A stretch of 64,000 bases of DNA from Cichorium intybus (lineage: Eukaryota; Streptophyta; Magnoliopsida; Asterales; Asteraceae), in NCBI GenBank assembly GCA_023525715.1, contig CM042013.1, positions 68,682,994 to 68,746,993 of the forward strand. Reading direction: 5' to 3'. Under the pieces are notes generated by a model. It saw nothing but the letters and a program-made list of their open reading frames with translations. It made no database searches and had not been told where the DNA came from. Of the stretch, positions 9,837 through 22,996 are shown piece after piece (position 1 is the first letter of the stretch; every line of letters starts with the position of its first letter). The translations under genes were made by a program, and so were the position numbers.

Positions 9837-10165
9837 TACCGAAACTAATTAAAACACAACTAATCAAACATTACGAATTTAATCAGTGCGTTTCTATTGC
9901 GTTGTTAATTTTACCACGCAACAGCCACGAATTTGCATTTAGATATATTAACCATGCAATTTCCACGCATTCAATCAGTGCGTGGTTATCGCGTTGTTAA
10001 TTTTACCACGCAACAGCCACGAATTTCTGATGCGTGGTTGTTCCGTCACAAATGCGTGTTTAAATTTGGGGTTTCAGGTTGTGTAACAGATGCGTAGTTA
10101 TTTAACCACGCAAATTTTGCGTGGTTATTTTTCGTGGCTAAATACCCACTTCTCTAGTAGTGTAA

Positions 10166-12713
10166 AATGGAAAATTCGGATTGAAAAAACCACTATGGCA
10201 GGATGTTATTATGAATGTTACATGACTAATAAATCTCCAAAGTGATGGCAGCAAAAATATGTAGGAATAAATAAAAAACGACATCTAAATGGTTTTATTG
10301 ATTAGCCTTGCAAATTCTCCTAATGTTAAACAAATAACCCCAAATTTAAAAAACCATTCTGAATGGCACTATTCTTAAAAGCGTTACATGAATGATAAAT
10401 CTCCAAAGAGAAGTAGAGAAAGAAGATGTAGAAATGAATAAAGAAACGACTTCTAAATTGCTTTATATAATAGCCTTACAAAATCTCCTAGTGGTACTCA
10501 AATAACTCTCATAAATAGGAAACATTCATAGATACATATGATTTTCATAGATACATATGATTTGGTACTATAGTGGTGCTGCAACACAGTCTAATGTAAC
10601 ACTTTCAGAAAACCTAGATTATGGCAGCAAGACATTGCCATGCATTAAAAGGGTTTCAAAACATTTTCAACACACCTAATCCACCACTTAAAAAAAACAT
10701 TGTTCCTATTTTTTCTAAAGTTTACAATTTTAAATTTATTAGAGGAAAAAGAATAATTTGATTCAAATGAGCAAGCAAGATGCTAGATAACCACTACAAG
10801 AGTCCAAACATGGAGATAAAGTCTCGAGAAAAACATAAGAGAACAGGAGGCCCAACTTAAAATAAGAGAGCATTGCAAAATAGAAACAAAAATTCCTAAA
10901 AATACAAAAACTCTATAGCGTTGTCACCACCATTTGATACATGGTTAAGATAAATTTTTGGCCATTTTTTACCCTTGAAAAAGAAATCACCTGAAATTCC
11001 CACACATTTTTTCCGGTCTTGGAAATTTATTCTAGAAAGTGACTACATTTGTGGTCTTCCATATTCACAACAAGGTGTAATGGAAGATTATGTCCATAAT
11101 TTTCGATTTTTCCTTATGCATAATATTTAAAGCATGAAGTTTCCTATAAGATTAATGACACATCATTTCTTGAAACATTTGCTTTCAAAATAATGAAATA
11201 ATCACTCCTTTGGCTAATTTTAGATGCTATGAGTTTGTCCTTTTTGTACTATTTCTTTTAATGTGTTAAGCAAGAAAATATGTATACACAACCTACAATT
11301 TTGTTCACTTTAAAGGATCATCTTTTTAGAAAGAATTAGAGGTGGTGCATCTGATCCCTCAATGAGGCGAAAGCCATAGTGAAAGCTTTAATGTGATGTG
11401 AGGTAGAGAGAGTAAGAGGTTCTTAATTAAAAGTGAACTTATTTGGATATATTTTTTTTTATAATTTCGATCATGATTATTTTTTAAAATTGAATCATTT
11501 TTTCTAGGCAAACATACTATATTTTTTTAATTTTGTCTTATTGATAACTATTATTTTGTTTAATTAATTAAAAAAATTTGGAAAAATTCATAAAAAATAT
11601 ATTATGTTAAATTATTTTTGTTAATTTAGCATTTTAATATAGGTTTTACATTCAATATTAGTTTGGTTAATTAACTTGGATATATACTTTTAATATTAAT
11701 TTAACAAATGATCATTTGCCAATTTTTTATTTTGATAATCACAACTGTTTCAAATATCACTATTGTTTTCAAGGAAACTTCATATATTTTTTTATGTTAT
11801 TTATAACTACTGTTATTTTTAATTAATAAAATCACTACCAATTTTATAAATTTTCATTATTACTAAAATAGTTTTGATCAAATTTTTATTAATTTGAGAT
11901 TTTGATTTAGGTTTTATGTTAAACATTCTATTTGAACTTTTTAACTATTTTAAAAATCACTTTTCAGATAATTTTTCAACTTTATTAGACATTTCGATAT
12001 ATATTTTGAAAGCATCATCTTTTACTCAAATATGTTATATTAATAATTATAATGTAGTACCATTAAAAATATAATGTTTTAGATCCAATTTAAACAAATA
12101 AATTAAATATGTTAGGTTTAAAGTTGAATAATTTAGTACAAATAAAAAATTAAGTATGTTAGATCCAATAAATTAAGTATGTTAGGTTTAAACCGAAAAA
12201 ACATGAATGTCAATAAAAGATAGATGTGAAGAAAATTGGTCTCGAACTGGTCTTAGATGATATGATCTTTTATCGAACTTAAACGAACCAGTCTTACCAC
12301 AAAAAGCCACAAAGTTTGACCCTCCATCCAGAAATAACAATGAACTTTTGACCACGAACCGGAAATGACAATGAACTTTGAACAAAGATCCAGCAAAAAC
12401 AATAATGTTACATTATTGGATAGTTGTTATAGATTAAACCCCTAATAGTTATTTATAAAAACAATAAAATACAATAAAATATTAGGAACGAAAATGCCTG
12501 TTTTATTCAAAAAGATCCAAAACTACATCAAGCTAACTCAAAGTTTCAAAAAACCAACTTCACAAAGCACTTTCATAAGAATATATACCCGGTTATCCTG
12601 TATTCTTATCTAAAAATAAAATTCAAGTTCTAAAATTCATAATACCAAAGTACGTTGCTATTACAATTAGAAGTTTGAACCATATTCTTAAATATTGTAG
12701 AGGTGGTGTGTCA
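10166..12713. other. AT-rich intron sequence without recognised features
   Basis: Many stops in all frames, long A/T runs and no coding similarity recognised. Short duplicated phrases occur (for example caaatctcctaatg-type blocks at about 10310 and 10480) but define no element with ends. Confidence 0.4.
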
Positions 12714-13281
12714 CAATGGCTGAAATTCTTGCCTAAGGATAAATGGAACCCCATAATGTTTAAGAATATCATTTATCTTTTGGATAAGTCATGAAAAACT
12801 TTCAAGTTCTGTTTCCTTTTGACTAAAATGGTACAAATCAAATTGTGATCGTACTTAATATTTCTGATCGATTTTGTTGCTTTCTTTGACATTTTTATTT
12901 CATCCAAAATCATGGTTTTAATATCCCATCCAACATCTCACATCTGTAAAATAAATTCCAATGTTAACAGAAATTGAATCCTACTTTAGTTTAAAAATAT
13001 CAATGGCTGAAATTCTTGCCTAAGGATAAATGGAACCCCATAACGTTTAAAAATATCACTTATCTTTTGGATAAGTCATGAAAAACTTTCAAGTTCTGTT
13101 TCCTTTTGACTAAAATGGTACAAATCAAATTGTGATCGTACTTAATCTTTCTGATCGATTTTGTTGCTTTCTTTGACATCTTTATTTCATCCAAAATCAT
13201 GGTTTTAATATCCCATCCAACATCTCACATCTGTAAAGTAAATTCCAGTGTTAACAGAAATTGAATCCTACTTTAGTTTGT
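12714..13281. repeat. Tandem duplication, 287 bp period
   Basis: A block starting CAATGGCTGAAATTCTTGCC at 12714 recurs at 13001 and runs to CTACTTTAGTTT in both copies. Only a few substitutions separate them (for example cataatg/cataacg), so the duplication is recent. No coding content. Confidence 0.9.
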
Positions 13282-14606
13282 TAGTTTTATATTATATTAT
13301 ATTATAAAATCTACACTTTTATTAGTTTCTTAGTCTCTTGTAGACCCTTATTAGTAACCTGATTATGAAGATCCTTAATCCTTTAATAAGGGTATCTTAT
13401 ATACCCTTATTAGTAACCAAGATCCATCAATAAAACCAGCTATTATCATCCGAATTATAGTGTCTTGCCTTTTTCTAAAAAAGCTTTTTCATTTTTCCAT
13501 CCATTTAACCTTCAATCTTAAACAAAAAGGAAAATTGAGGAGCAAAGACCAATATTAAACAAAAAGAAAACTACAAACATAAATTGGAATCTCAAATTCT
13601 TCATCTCGGAAGTGGTGGGACAATGGTTCTTCTATTCTATGTTGGTGTGGTAGTGCTACTCTGGAGCAGTGATGTGCTGATGCCAAAGTCTATCAGAAAC
13701 AATGATGTGGTATAGGTTTTTTTTACTTGCTTCGAAGCAATACTTGTGGTGATGACTCTATCCCCCGCATAGCGGCTGAAGTCACTTTAGTCAAAATATA
13801 TATTGTTAATGAACCCATGGCTAGGAAAAACACATCGTACTTGGACGAATGATGATTGTAATAAATCACACGGTTACTATAAATGTCTGTAAACATATAA
13901 GCATTGGATCAACCCAGATTTATGTAAATTCATGATAGATTTAACTTGAAACCAAAAACACAAAATCATTCCATCGGACCTGAAACCAAATCAACATGAG
14001 AAGAAGATAATAAAAACAAAGAAGCCAATCGCAAGTTGAGTTGGTAAATTGAATATCAAATTCGTAAAACCTAAAAAAACGCTAGCCACAAAGGTGCTAC
14101 AAAACCAAAGGATATGCACTTCAGCTATAACGTTTATCTAGAAGTTTTTTTTTGTATACACTTGATCTCATAGGAAATATACCTTATACCTTTCTTTATT
14201 TCATAGATTTGTTCAAGATTACTCGCATGCATTTTCTTAATAGGAAACAGCTACCCAGTTTGCACAAAAATAATCAAAACTTCATCAACCATGTGCAATC
14301 TTTTTAGAATTTTACATCTCTTAAGAATAAAAACATAGATAACTTGAAATATAGTACCTTCAAGTTTGTAAATCAATATTTTCCTTGTTAGGTCCCCTTT
14401 CGCAAATCAGAAATAACTAAAAACCCAGAAACCAAAGAAGTTGATGTAAAAGCATGTATCTTATGTTCCAAATTAGTTTGAAGTCAAAATGTAGAAACTG
14501 AAGATGGAAGGATTTATCATCGTTTATAGAGTACCTAAGTTTTATCATTGTCTGTGGATAAAACTGATAGTGGATGTCTGTAATATGCGGTGGCGGTGGC
14601 GAATGT
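13282..14606. other. Intron sequence without recognised features
   Basis: AT-rich. A short TATAT run lies near 13294-13305. No gene or transposon end was recognised. Confidence 0.4.
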
Positions 14607-15079
14607 GAGAGCAAAGCAGGCGCTGGTCGATTTCTAAGGTTGTGAAAGATAAAGAGAGTTTTAATGGTAGGGCTGACGACGGTGTTGTGAAGAGTTGAGA
14701 TGGTAGTATGATATTGTTGGTTGTGAGAGACGGAAAGAGTTTTACCAAGGGTGACGCCTAGGCGAGGGGTGGGAAAGGTAGTGGTGTGTGGGCTAGCGGC
14801 TAATTAAATGGCAGTATCGGGTGAGTGTAGGGTTGCAAGATGTGGATAGTAGTTGACGATGAGGTAAGTGGCGGTCGCTAACAGAGTTTGTGGATCAAGT
14901 TCATGTCGCTAACAGAGTTTTTTGGGTGTGCTAAAAGAACTATACAATAAATGTTCCAACTAAATATCAGAAGGTTTTCTAAATAAACCCTAACAGGGCG
15001 GCTTAGAGAGAGAGAGATAGAGAGAGGTGGTGCAATGGTGATAACTTCGTGAAGGGAGAGAGTAGAAATAAAAATATAA

Positions 15080-15498
15080 GTGCGTGTTTGCTTCAAGTAT
15101 TCTGATGGAATTCAAATGAATTGGAAAGAGAAATTCAATTCAGAACATGTTTGGTTGGAACTTTGATGGAATAGAATTGTATAACATTCCATCAAATTCC
15201 ATATATAATTGAATTTATCACTCATTTGGATAATGCCAAATAATTCAAATGCCATTGATTACCTTTTTTTATCTCCAAATAAAATGACATATTTAACCTT
15301 ATAAAGGGTAGTTTAGTCATTTTATATACTTTTCATTCGATTTCCTTTGATAAAATTTGCAAACCAAATGGAAATCAACAAACAATTCCATTTCATTCAT
15401 TGTCAACCAAATGACTTAGAGATTCCAATTTCTTCAAATTCTCATTCATCAAAAAGATTCCAATTTCTTTCTACATATTCTGTGAACCAAACAAACCT
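15080..15498. mobile_element. Tourist-like MITE (PIF/Harbinger type), copy 1
   Basis: Termini GTGCGTGTTTGCTTCA and (rc) AAGGTTTGTTTGGTTCA flank about 419 bp with TAA on both sides (15077-15079 and 15499-15501). The TAA duplication and G(G/T)GCGTGTTTG ends fit non-autonomous PIF/Harbinger elements. It has no coding capacity. It is duplicated with its host block; see the copy at 16427. Confidence 0.75.
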
Positions 15499-15733
15499 TA
15501 AAGGAATTCAATATTGACTTATTAGAACAGGAATGATTGAATTCCTGATTTTCTAGGATCGTGGAAAATATTTGAATAATTGTTATACTTCCTTGTTTTT
15601 AGTATTTATATTTGGAAGTTTGGTATCAGTACATTTTTTGAGCGGGAATGAAAATTAGATTAGGTTTAAGAACATGACATGTGGCATTTTAAGATATAGA
15701 AAATGTGACATCTGGCATTCTATGGTTTGTTTC

Positions 15734-15734
<1 letters not shown>

Positions 15735-15828
<94 letters not shown>
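15735..15828. repeat. (TA)n microsatellite
   Basis: About 47 TA units at the same place in the duplicated block as the run at 17076-17168. Confidence 0.95.
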
Positions 15829-15830
<2 letters not shown>

Positions 15831-16426
15831 TAAGGATCTTGTGAGATCCAAAATATTCGTGAGATCTTGAGATCTTTTAAACCAATTTTTATTTTTCAAA
15901 ATATTTGGACATGAGAGCAAAGCTGGCGCTGGTCGATTTCTAAGGTTGTGAAAGATAAAAAGAGTTTTAATGGTAGGGCTGACGACGGTGTTGTGAAGAG
16001 TTGAGATGGTCGTATGATAATTGTTGGTTGTGAGAGATGGAAAGAGTTTTACCAAGGGTGACGCCTAGGCGAGGGGTGGGAAAGGTAGTGGTGTGTGGGC
16101 TGGCGACTGATTAAATTGCAGTATCGGGTGAGTGTAGGGTTGCAAGATGTGGATAGTAGTTGACGATGAGGTAAGTGAAGGTCGCTAACATAGTTTGTGG
16201 ATCAAGTTCATGGTGGAAGTGAGTTCTGGTTGTGGAAGGATGAAGTGAGCTTCCATAATCAATTTATTTTTTGGGTGTTCTAGAAGAACTATACAATAAA
16301 TGTTGCAACTAAATATCAGAAGGTTTTCTAAATAAACCCTAACAGGGCGGTTTAAAGAGAGAGATAAAGAGAGGTGGTGTAATGATGATAGCTTCGTGAA
16401 GGGAGTGAGTAGAAATAAAAATATAA

Positions 16427-16844
16427 GGGCGTGTTTGTTTCAATTATTCTGATAGAATTCAAATGAATTGGAAAGAGAAATTCAATTCAGAAGGTGTTTG
16501 GTTGGAACTTTGATGGAATAGAATTGTATAACATTCCATCCAATTCCATATATAATTGAATTTATCACTCCTTTGGATAATGTCAAATAATTCAAATGCC
16601 ATTGTTTATCTTTTTTTATCTCCAAATAAAATGACATATTTAACCTTATAAAGGGTAGTTTAGTCATTTTATATACTTTTCATTCGATCTCCTTTGATAA
16701 AATTTGTAAACCAAATGGAAATCAACAAACAATTCCATTTCATTCATTGTCAACCAAATGACTTAGAGATTCCAATTTCTTCAAATTCTCATTCATCAAA
16801 AAGATTCCAATTTCTTTCACATATTATGTGAAACAAACACACCC
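16427..16844. mobile_element. Tourist-like MITE, copy 2
   Basis: Termini GGGCGTGTTTGTTTCA and (rc) GGGTGTGTTTGTTTCA give a good inverted repeat. TAA lies directly outside both ends (16424-16426 and 16845-16847). Length is 418 bp and no ORF is present. Its ends are better preserved than those of copy 1. Confidence 0.82.
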
Positions 16845-17073
16845 TAAAGGAATTCAATATTGACTTATTAGAACAGGAATGATTGAACTCCTGATTTTGT
16901 AGGATCGTGGAAAATATTTGAATAATTATTATACTTCCTTATTTTTAGCATTTATATTTGGAAGTTTGGTATCAGTACATTTTTTGAGCGGGAATGAAAA
17001 TTAGATTAGGTTTAAGAACATGACATATGGCATTTTAAGATATAGAAAATGTGACATCTGGCATTCTATGGTT

Positions 17074-17075
<2 letters not shown>

Positions 17076-17168
<93 letters not shown>
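17076..17168. repeat. (TA)n microsatellite
   Basis: About 46 TA units, directly abutting the MITE start at 17169. Confidence 0.95.
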
Positions 17169-17170
<2 letters not shown>

Positions 17171-17509
17171 TAAGGATCTTGTGAGATCCAAAATATTCGG
17201 GAGATCTTGAAATCTTTTAAACCAATTTTTATTTTTCAAAAAAAAATGACTTAATGCACTAAGTCGCTTATATTTAAGATTTTTTTTAAAAAAAATTGAA
17301 AAAAGAAATTGTGCATATACGAAATGTGCATATGTAGATTTTTGTGCAAATGTGCATATGTGCACGTTTTGTGCATATGTGCATCTTAAAAAAATCAACT
17401 TTTTTTAAAGAATTTTTTTGACAAAATGTCTTATATATAAGCGACTTAATGCGTGAATATAGTCTAGGAATTCTCAAGATCTCATGAATATATTGGATCT
17501 CAAAAGAAC
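17169..17509. mobile_element. MITE with long imperfect TIRs, inserted in (TA)n
   Basis: The left end ggtaaggatcttgtgagatc...ttcgggagatcttga matches the reverse complement of the right end (caagatctcatgaatatattggatctcaaaagaacttaac). A second inner inverted pair is gacttaatgcactaagtcgc and gcgacttaatgcgt. Both sides are TA-rich, so a TA target duplication cannot be demonstrated. The first 70 bases recur at 15829-15898, cut off at the duplication junction. Confidence 0.65.
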
Positions 17510-17632
<123 letters not shown>

Positions 17633-18360
17633 ATACTATAAACCATATATAAATTACAAGCTTTTAATGCATAAAAGTCTTAAAGTCTTAAAAATATACA
17701 ACTTCTTAATGCACAACTACAATTTCGCGGGCAATTGAATTTAAAAAAAATTGAAAGAAACCAAGGTCTACTCCTTAGCTGGCTGTGGCCAGCTGTAAAA
17801 CTGATTTTTTGACCAAAAAGTTGGACATAAAGGATAATATATAAAGACGGACCCCTTAGATTTCACAATTCAAAATTTTTTGAATTCTTTCCCTGAAAAA
17901 CTCTCTCGATCCCAATTTCATTCCCCATAACCCTACGCATCCTCGCGAAATCGAATCATCTTCTCTGTATCTTCCCTCTCTAATGCTATCTGCAGCCGAC
18001 ACCATCCGATCCAGCCTCCACCACAACGAACCACCACGAGCTTACCGATCCAGCCTCTACCACAACGAACCGCCACCATCATATTTATGTGTTTGATAAT
18101 TGTATTTGTATTTCTCTATAGATGGGCAATACTTCAAAATCCAGTTCTAAGCCCCCGCCACTATCAGAAAATGGTTTCCAAACGGTAATCACCACCTATA
18201 AAACCCTGGACGTCGTAACCCTAATCTGTAATCACCGCTTACTCTATTGATCATTTCATCGAACATCTCGGTGTGGCAAGAACGAAGCAAAGCTACCAGA
18301 CTCCTACCTTCACAACCGAACAACGAATTTTCATTTGAGATCTTATTGGTAGTCGAAATA

Positions 18361-18866
18361 CCTTGGTTTCAAGCTTTACGGTTTTGAAGTTGTAAGTTCT
18401 CTGGTACATAGAACTTCATGTAGCTCTAATATATATGTTATTTTGTTTTCAGTAACCGATTCTTGGATTTTTGGGTTCATCCAGAGCTTTCTATACACTC
18501 AACCCACTACTCACCGTCATCTTCATCCCTATTAATGTTTGGTTTTGTGCTATAAAGATGGTAGGTTTTGGTTTTTTAGTTTGTTTTAGTTAATGTTTGG
18601 TTTTGTGAAATTAACTATCTTAAAAGCTTTGGTGTTTTTCAGGTTCACAGTTCACTTCTGGTATGAATCTGAACTCTCTAATTTTTTTTAAAGAAGTTAA
18701 TATGTTTTGACATCAATTACTTTACCTTGGTTTCAAGCTTAATGGTTTTGAAGTTGTAAGTTCTCTGGTACATAAGCTTTCATGTACCTCTAATATATAT
18801 GTTATTTTGTTTTCAGGAACCGATTCTTGGATTTTTGGGTTCATACAGAGCTTTCTATACACTCAA
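18361..18866. repeat. Direct repeat of about 145 bp, two copies
   Basis: The block CCTTGGTTTCAAGCTT...CTATACACTCAAC occurs at about 18361-18507 and 18724-18867 with a handful of differences. It lies inside the tentative Helitron and contains gttttcag splice-like motifs, so it may derive from a captured intron-exon junction. Confidence 0.8.
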
Positions 18867-18869
18867 CGG

Positions 18870-21800
18870 CGACAGATTACAACCCCTTTAAGCATCATAG
18901 TCTTAATTTTAATTTTCTCGAGGTAAGTTTTAGGATGAAGATTTGGAAACTCAAAGATCTCCTACACCGCGATTTAGGGTTATATGTTTCAAATATTGTA
19001 CACTCACGGGGCACTCTCTCAAAACCATCACACTTTGGCTGTTATTAACCATTTGTTTGTTGACTTTCTATTACAGGTTTAAGCTTCTCGAGGTAAGTTG
19101 GTATTTCCTTTGTTCACTCTCTATTGCAGGTTCAGTCTCTACCACTTTGGCACGCCACCTGTTCGTTAAAATGCTTGAACCAAAACTCACATATTTTTAT
19201 TTGTACGGTGCCATTTTCGTCGACCTAAATCTACTTCCCGACACCATCATCATCGACTTTCAATTTTCTTTTCTGATTTAGGGGGATTTAACTTGACTTG
19301 CAGGTACTGTTTTCACTTTTTTTACATCAATTCCATGTTTCTGTAGGTTTAAACAAAGAGACGAACATGGAGGCCTCAATCTCAATTTATCAAGTATAAA
19401 TAGAGTATTGAATTTAAGTACTGGAAATGTAGGTTTATTCCAATGGGTCAAAAGCATTATGCTTACATTTGTAGAGAATAATTCGGTGGATTTGCCGAAG
19501 ACAGGCACTGCTTTCTCATTTTGCACGTTCTTACCTGGTAACAACTATGAGAAATGTTGTTTGTTTGAATGTATGATTTTTAGTTTATCTCTCTATCTTT
19601 GTATAAATCTGCTTGTGTATATAAAAATATGTTATATATGTTTGATGTTTTTAAATTTGGATCTTCGAAGGTTTTGCGTTTCATGATTTCAGATTTTGAT
19701 TGTAGATCTGCAAGAAGTTGGTGAATGTTCTTGTAGATTGTACTTTTTTTTTGTTGTTAGATCTCAATAGTTTTGTGTTTTAATGCATTTTTTTGGATCT
19801 GTGAAGGTTTTGGGTTTCATGATTTCGGGTTGTAACGATTGATACAGGTCAATTCACACTTGATGAGGTGAACTGAGTAACACATGCCCCGTTTCTTCTC
19901 TATATATCCTTATTTTACCTTTTGATAATCAAACTTATTGTGGCTAATTGAATTTAATATTCAAAAACTAATTAATTAATATGTTAATACTTTAGAAACC
20001 AATAATAAATTATTGATGGATAGTTAATTGGCTGTAATATGCTATATTTATGTGGAAGGAAACTTGAAAGTTTACTTTGTAGCCTTTATTTCAGGTAAAC
20101 TTCACCTCCAGTTCTGAGGTAACCTTACCTTATGTGTTTGTATGTATGTTTTAGTGCAAGTAAATTCAATTAATGGTATTCTTATTCTTTTGTGTGTGCA
20201 GGGCAATTTTGTTCGTGTATTTGTATGTATGTTTCAATGTTGGTGGTTGCAGATCAATGTTTTTTAATGGTGAGATCATAGAGTACTTATAGAAAAATGA
20301 GTCAATTATATGACTACAGGTAAATATGCGGTTTAGTTTTTGTTTTTTGTAAATACGTGGTTCAGTTTTTATTCTAAAAACAGTAAAGGATGTTATCATT
20401 TGAAAGTTTTTTTTTTGTTCACCAGTCTCTTATTCTTCATAAACACATATTCTTTTCACTTTCGGGTTAAGTGATATGGGATTTTGTGGTAAGATCAGAT
20501 AGTATTGAAAGAAAAAATGATGCAATTGTTTGACCGAAGGAAAACACGAGGTTCAGATTTTATTCTGGATCCAATTGGCACCATTATTATTTGCAAATAT
20601 ATATTGGTCACTAATATGTTATATGGAATGCTATTAGGATGATCGTTTGGTTGTCATTTATGATGATTTAGTTACAAGTAACTATCATTTGTTTTGCAGT
20701 TTCCAAGATGATACACAATAAAGAGACCAACGAGACACAAGTAGAGCGTTTTCAAAGTCTGTGTTTGCTTTGGTAGTCTTTGACCCTATTCCTTCTTAAT
20801 TGTTGTCATATTCTTAGCTACTAGGCTTATTCAAATTGATTCTTGATTTATCTAATAGATGTCATATTCTTAGCTATTTGATTTACTACTGTAAAGACAA
20901 ATCATGGTGATGATGGTGTTTGTTCTACCTGTTGGTTGGAATGAATGGCAAAGGAAATTCCATTTTTTTTATTTTTAAATCATATTTTATTTTTATAGGT
21001 TTATAAGAAACAAGTGGGTGGCATATGTGAGGTCATGTGGTCAAAATATATTGGATACAAGTTACATTGCTCTTTGGTGGTGTGTTTTTCAAACTATGGA
21101 ATATGGATACAGTGTAATTGCAGTGACAAGATACCAAAAGGCCCCATAGTTAGTCATAAAATGGAGCCTTATTGTTATTTATTAATATTATTTTTTACTA
21201 ATATTTTGAAACAATATGAAAAGATAAAAGAAGTCATGGATTATTTTTGATAAAATCAAAAGCAAGTCTACAAGATATAATGAATGAGTGGTCGTTGCGA
21301 CAGAGATCTCACCTTGATGTCTAGATAAAAGAGTTGTCATATAAGGACAATAAGCATAATTGTATAATAATAGCTTTAATATTTATTAGTTTTAGTAATT
21401 AGGGAACTAAGTTAATCGTGTTGAACAAAATTAGAAAATCACTACGTATTTTATAAAATTATTTTTTTAATCACAAATTGCTTATGAGTCAAAATAATCA
21501 AATTACTTAAGTGGTTTCTAAAATAATGATTAATTTTAGAAAATATCGTATTTTATAAAATTATAGAATTTATTATTTACGTAGTTTTAAAGTTGATATA
21601 CTTGATTAGTTTATTTTGGTTGGATTATGAAATTCGTTAATTTTACTACATGACAAAATAAAAAATTTAAGCATACTAATGCAATAACTCAAATATAAAA
21701 AAAATCTAAATATCTCGCAAGCCGGATTGCATATATCCCATGCCACATACATTCTATTTTTATTAATAATCCAAAACATCAATTTAATTATACATAGATA

Positions 21801-22160
21801 CCAAAACGGGAATTAATCGATGGTTCCACGACTAACGCTCACTGTTGTTTTTTTTTTTTTTTTGCTTTAATCCTTTTTTTAATACGTAACTATGATACAT
21901 TGTGTCTTTTTGTAAATATCTGTCAAAAAAAAAAATTAAAGGCCGAAAGGGACACTATTCACCGTCACAATATTCCATGCCTGCCACATCGTTATTTTAA
22001 CTCTAAAACTCACGACACTACACCAACCTAATTGACACCCGAAAACTATAGTTTAAACCAACATCCAATGTCAATTTTTCTAGAAAAGGATTTTAATGGA
22101 AAATTATATTTCCGTATACATGTAATTTGAATATGATATGTTTCCGAAAAACAAATAATC
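18870..22160. other. Interior of tentative Helitron: no recognised gene
   Basis: AT-rich sequence with scattered short open frames (under 115 codons) that resemble no family I know. Splice-like tttgcag/gtaag motifs between 19070 and 20720 could reflect captured gene fragments, but no protein could be assembled from them. Confidence 0.35.
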
Positions 22161-22269
22161 GCAAAGCGTACTAACCACCGCCGGAAAATTATACGTCGAA
22201 ATGAATTATCTGTCGCCGTTGCATCGCACGGGTACACAAAAATCTCCACACCGACCAACACCAACAAAA

Positions 22270-22600
22270 TCGGTTTTTTTAATTTTTTAAACCCACCCCA
22301 TCGGTTTTTGGTATGAGTTCGGTTTTTCGGTTTCGGTTTTCCTGTTTTTATTCGGTTTGTTGGTTTCTGGGTCGGTTTTTGCTCATCCCTAGACTATTAG
22401 TTTCAAAGATCGAATTACAATATTGGAAATTACAATATTAATTTTAAATTCAAAACAATTTCAAAAGTAAACAAGAAATTTACATGTGGGTCATTGACAA
22501 TATCAATTCTTTAACAGGATCGAAAAAAACCGAACCGAAACCAGAAAAATAAAATTCATAGAATCGAAACCGAATTGCTTAATCGTTTTCGAGACGGTTC
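22270..22600. repeat. CGGTTT/AAACCG-rich repeat flank pair
   Basis: Runs of CGGTTTTTGG, TCGGTTTTTC and similar at 22270-22395 are opposed by ACCGAACCGAAACC-type runs at 22520-22600. The phrase gctcatccctag near 22381 is typical of short plant hAT-like elements with CCGAACCGA ends. Boundaries were not proven. Confidence 0.45.
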
Positions 22601-22765
22601 CGGTTTACAACATAACAGATACGTGTCGCCGCTACAAACAAAAACGTACTTATATTTGCATACCCAAAATTATTCGTCGAAATGAAACTAATGTTCGCCA
22701 CCGATAGTAAATAATCGCCAAAAAGAAACTATTCTCCGCCGCCGCATTGCGCGGGTACGCAGCTA

Positions 22766-22880
<115 letters not shown>

Positions 22881-22898
22881 TGCTTTATGTTTAAACAG

Positions 22899-22996
22899 GT
22901 TATTACCGAAAATGGCGAAACTCTTACGCTTACGGAGGAACCATTTAGATTTGCAGAGGTCGATGGCGGTCTTTACTGTCGACTAGTTGAATCCAG
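22899..22996 (+). CDS. Candidate exon 10 of gene 1
   Basis: Acceptor tttaaacag at 22898, then an open 98 nt reading VITENGETLTLTEE... to LVES, then AG before the donor gtatca. It starts in phase 0, as exon 9 requires, and ends in phase 2, as the last exon requires. The peptide does not resemble the myosin segment (QQLYRICTLYWDD) expected here, so it may be a replacement exon. Support is splice phase and openness only. Confidence 0.45.

Larger units (their letters stand above)
9099..10162. mobile_element. Non-autonomous CACTA (En/Spm-type) transposon
   Basis: The left end is CACTACTAGAAAAC at 9099 and the right end is TTCTCTAGTAGTG at 10162, giving inverted CACTACTAGA termini. The flanking trinucleotide TAA is present on both sides (9096-9098 and 10163-10165), matching the 3 bp target duplication of CACTA elements. 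The interior has no transposase, only very many copies of a short motif (accacgcaa / rc ttgcgtggt), in both orientations near the ends. This resembles the subterminal repeats that bind transposase in this superfamily. Confidence 0.88.
14607..17239. repeat. Large tandem duplication (about 1.3 kb unit, two copies)
   Basis: Copy 1 starts GAGAGCAAAG at 14607 and copy 2 at 15913. Each contains, in order, a ctggtcgatttctaagg block, the gcctaggcgaggggtggg block, a Tourist-like MITE, a (TA)n run and the start of another MITE (ggtaaggatcttgtgagatc). Divergence is a few percent by eye, with small indels. No reading frame is conserved between copies beyond what similarity forces. Confidence 0.88.

Noticed and set aside
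21014..21250. 78-codon open frame with Cys/Tyr-rich peptide in the tentative Helitron
   Set aside because: No recognisable domain, poor codon pattern, and no supporting splice context.
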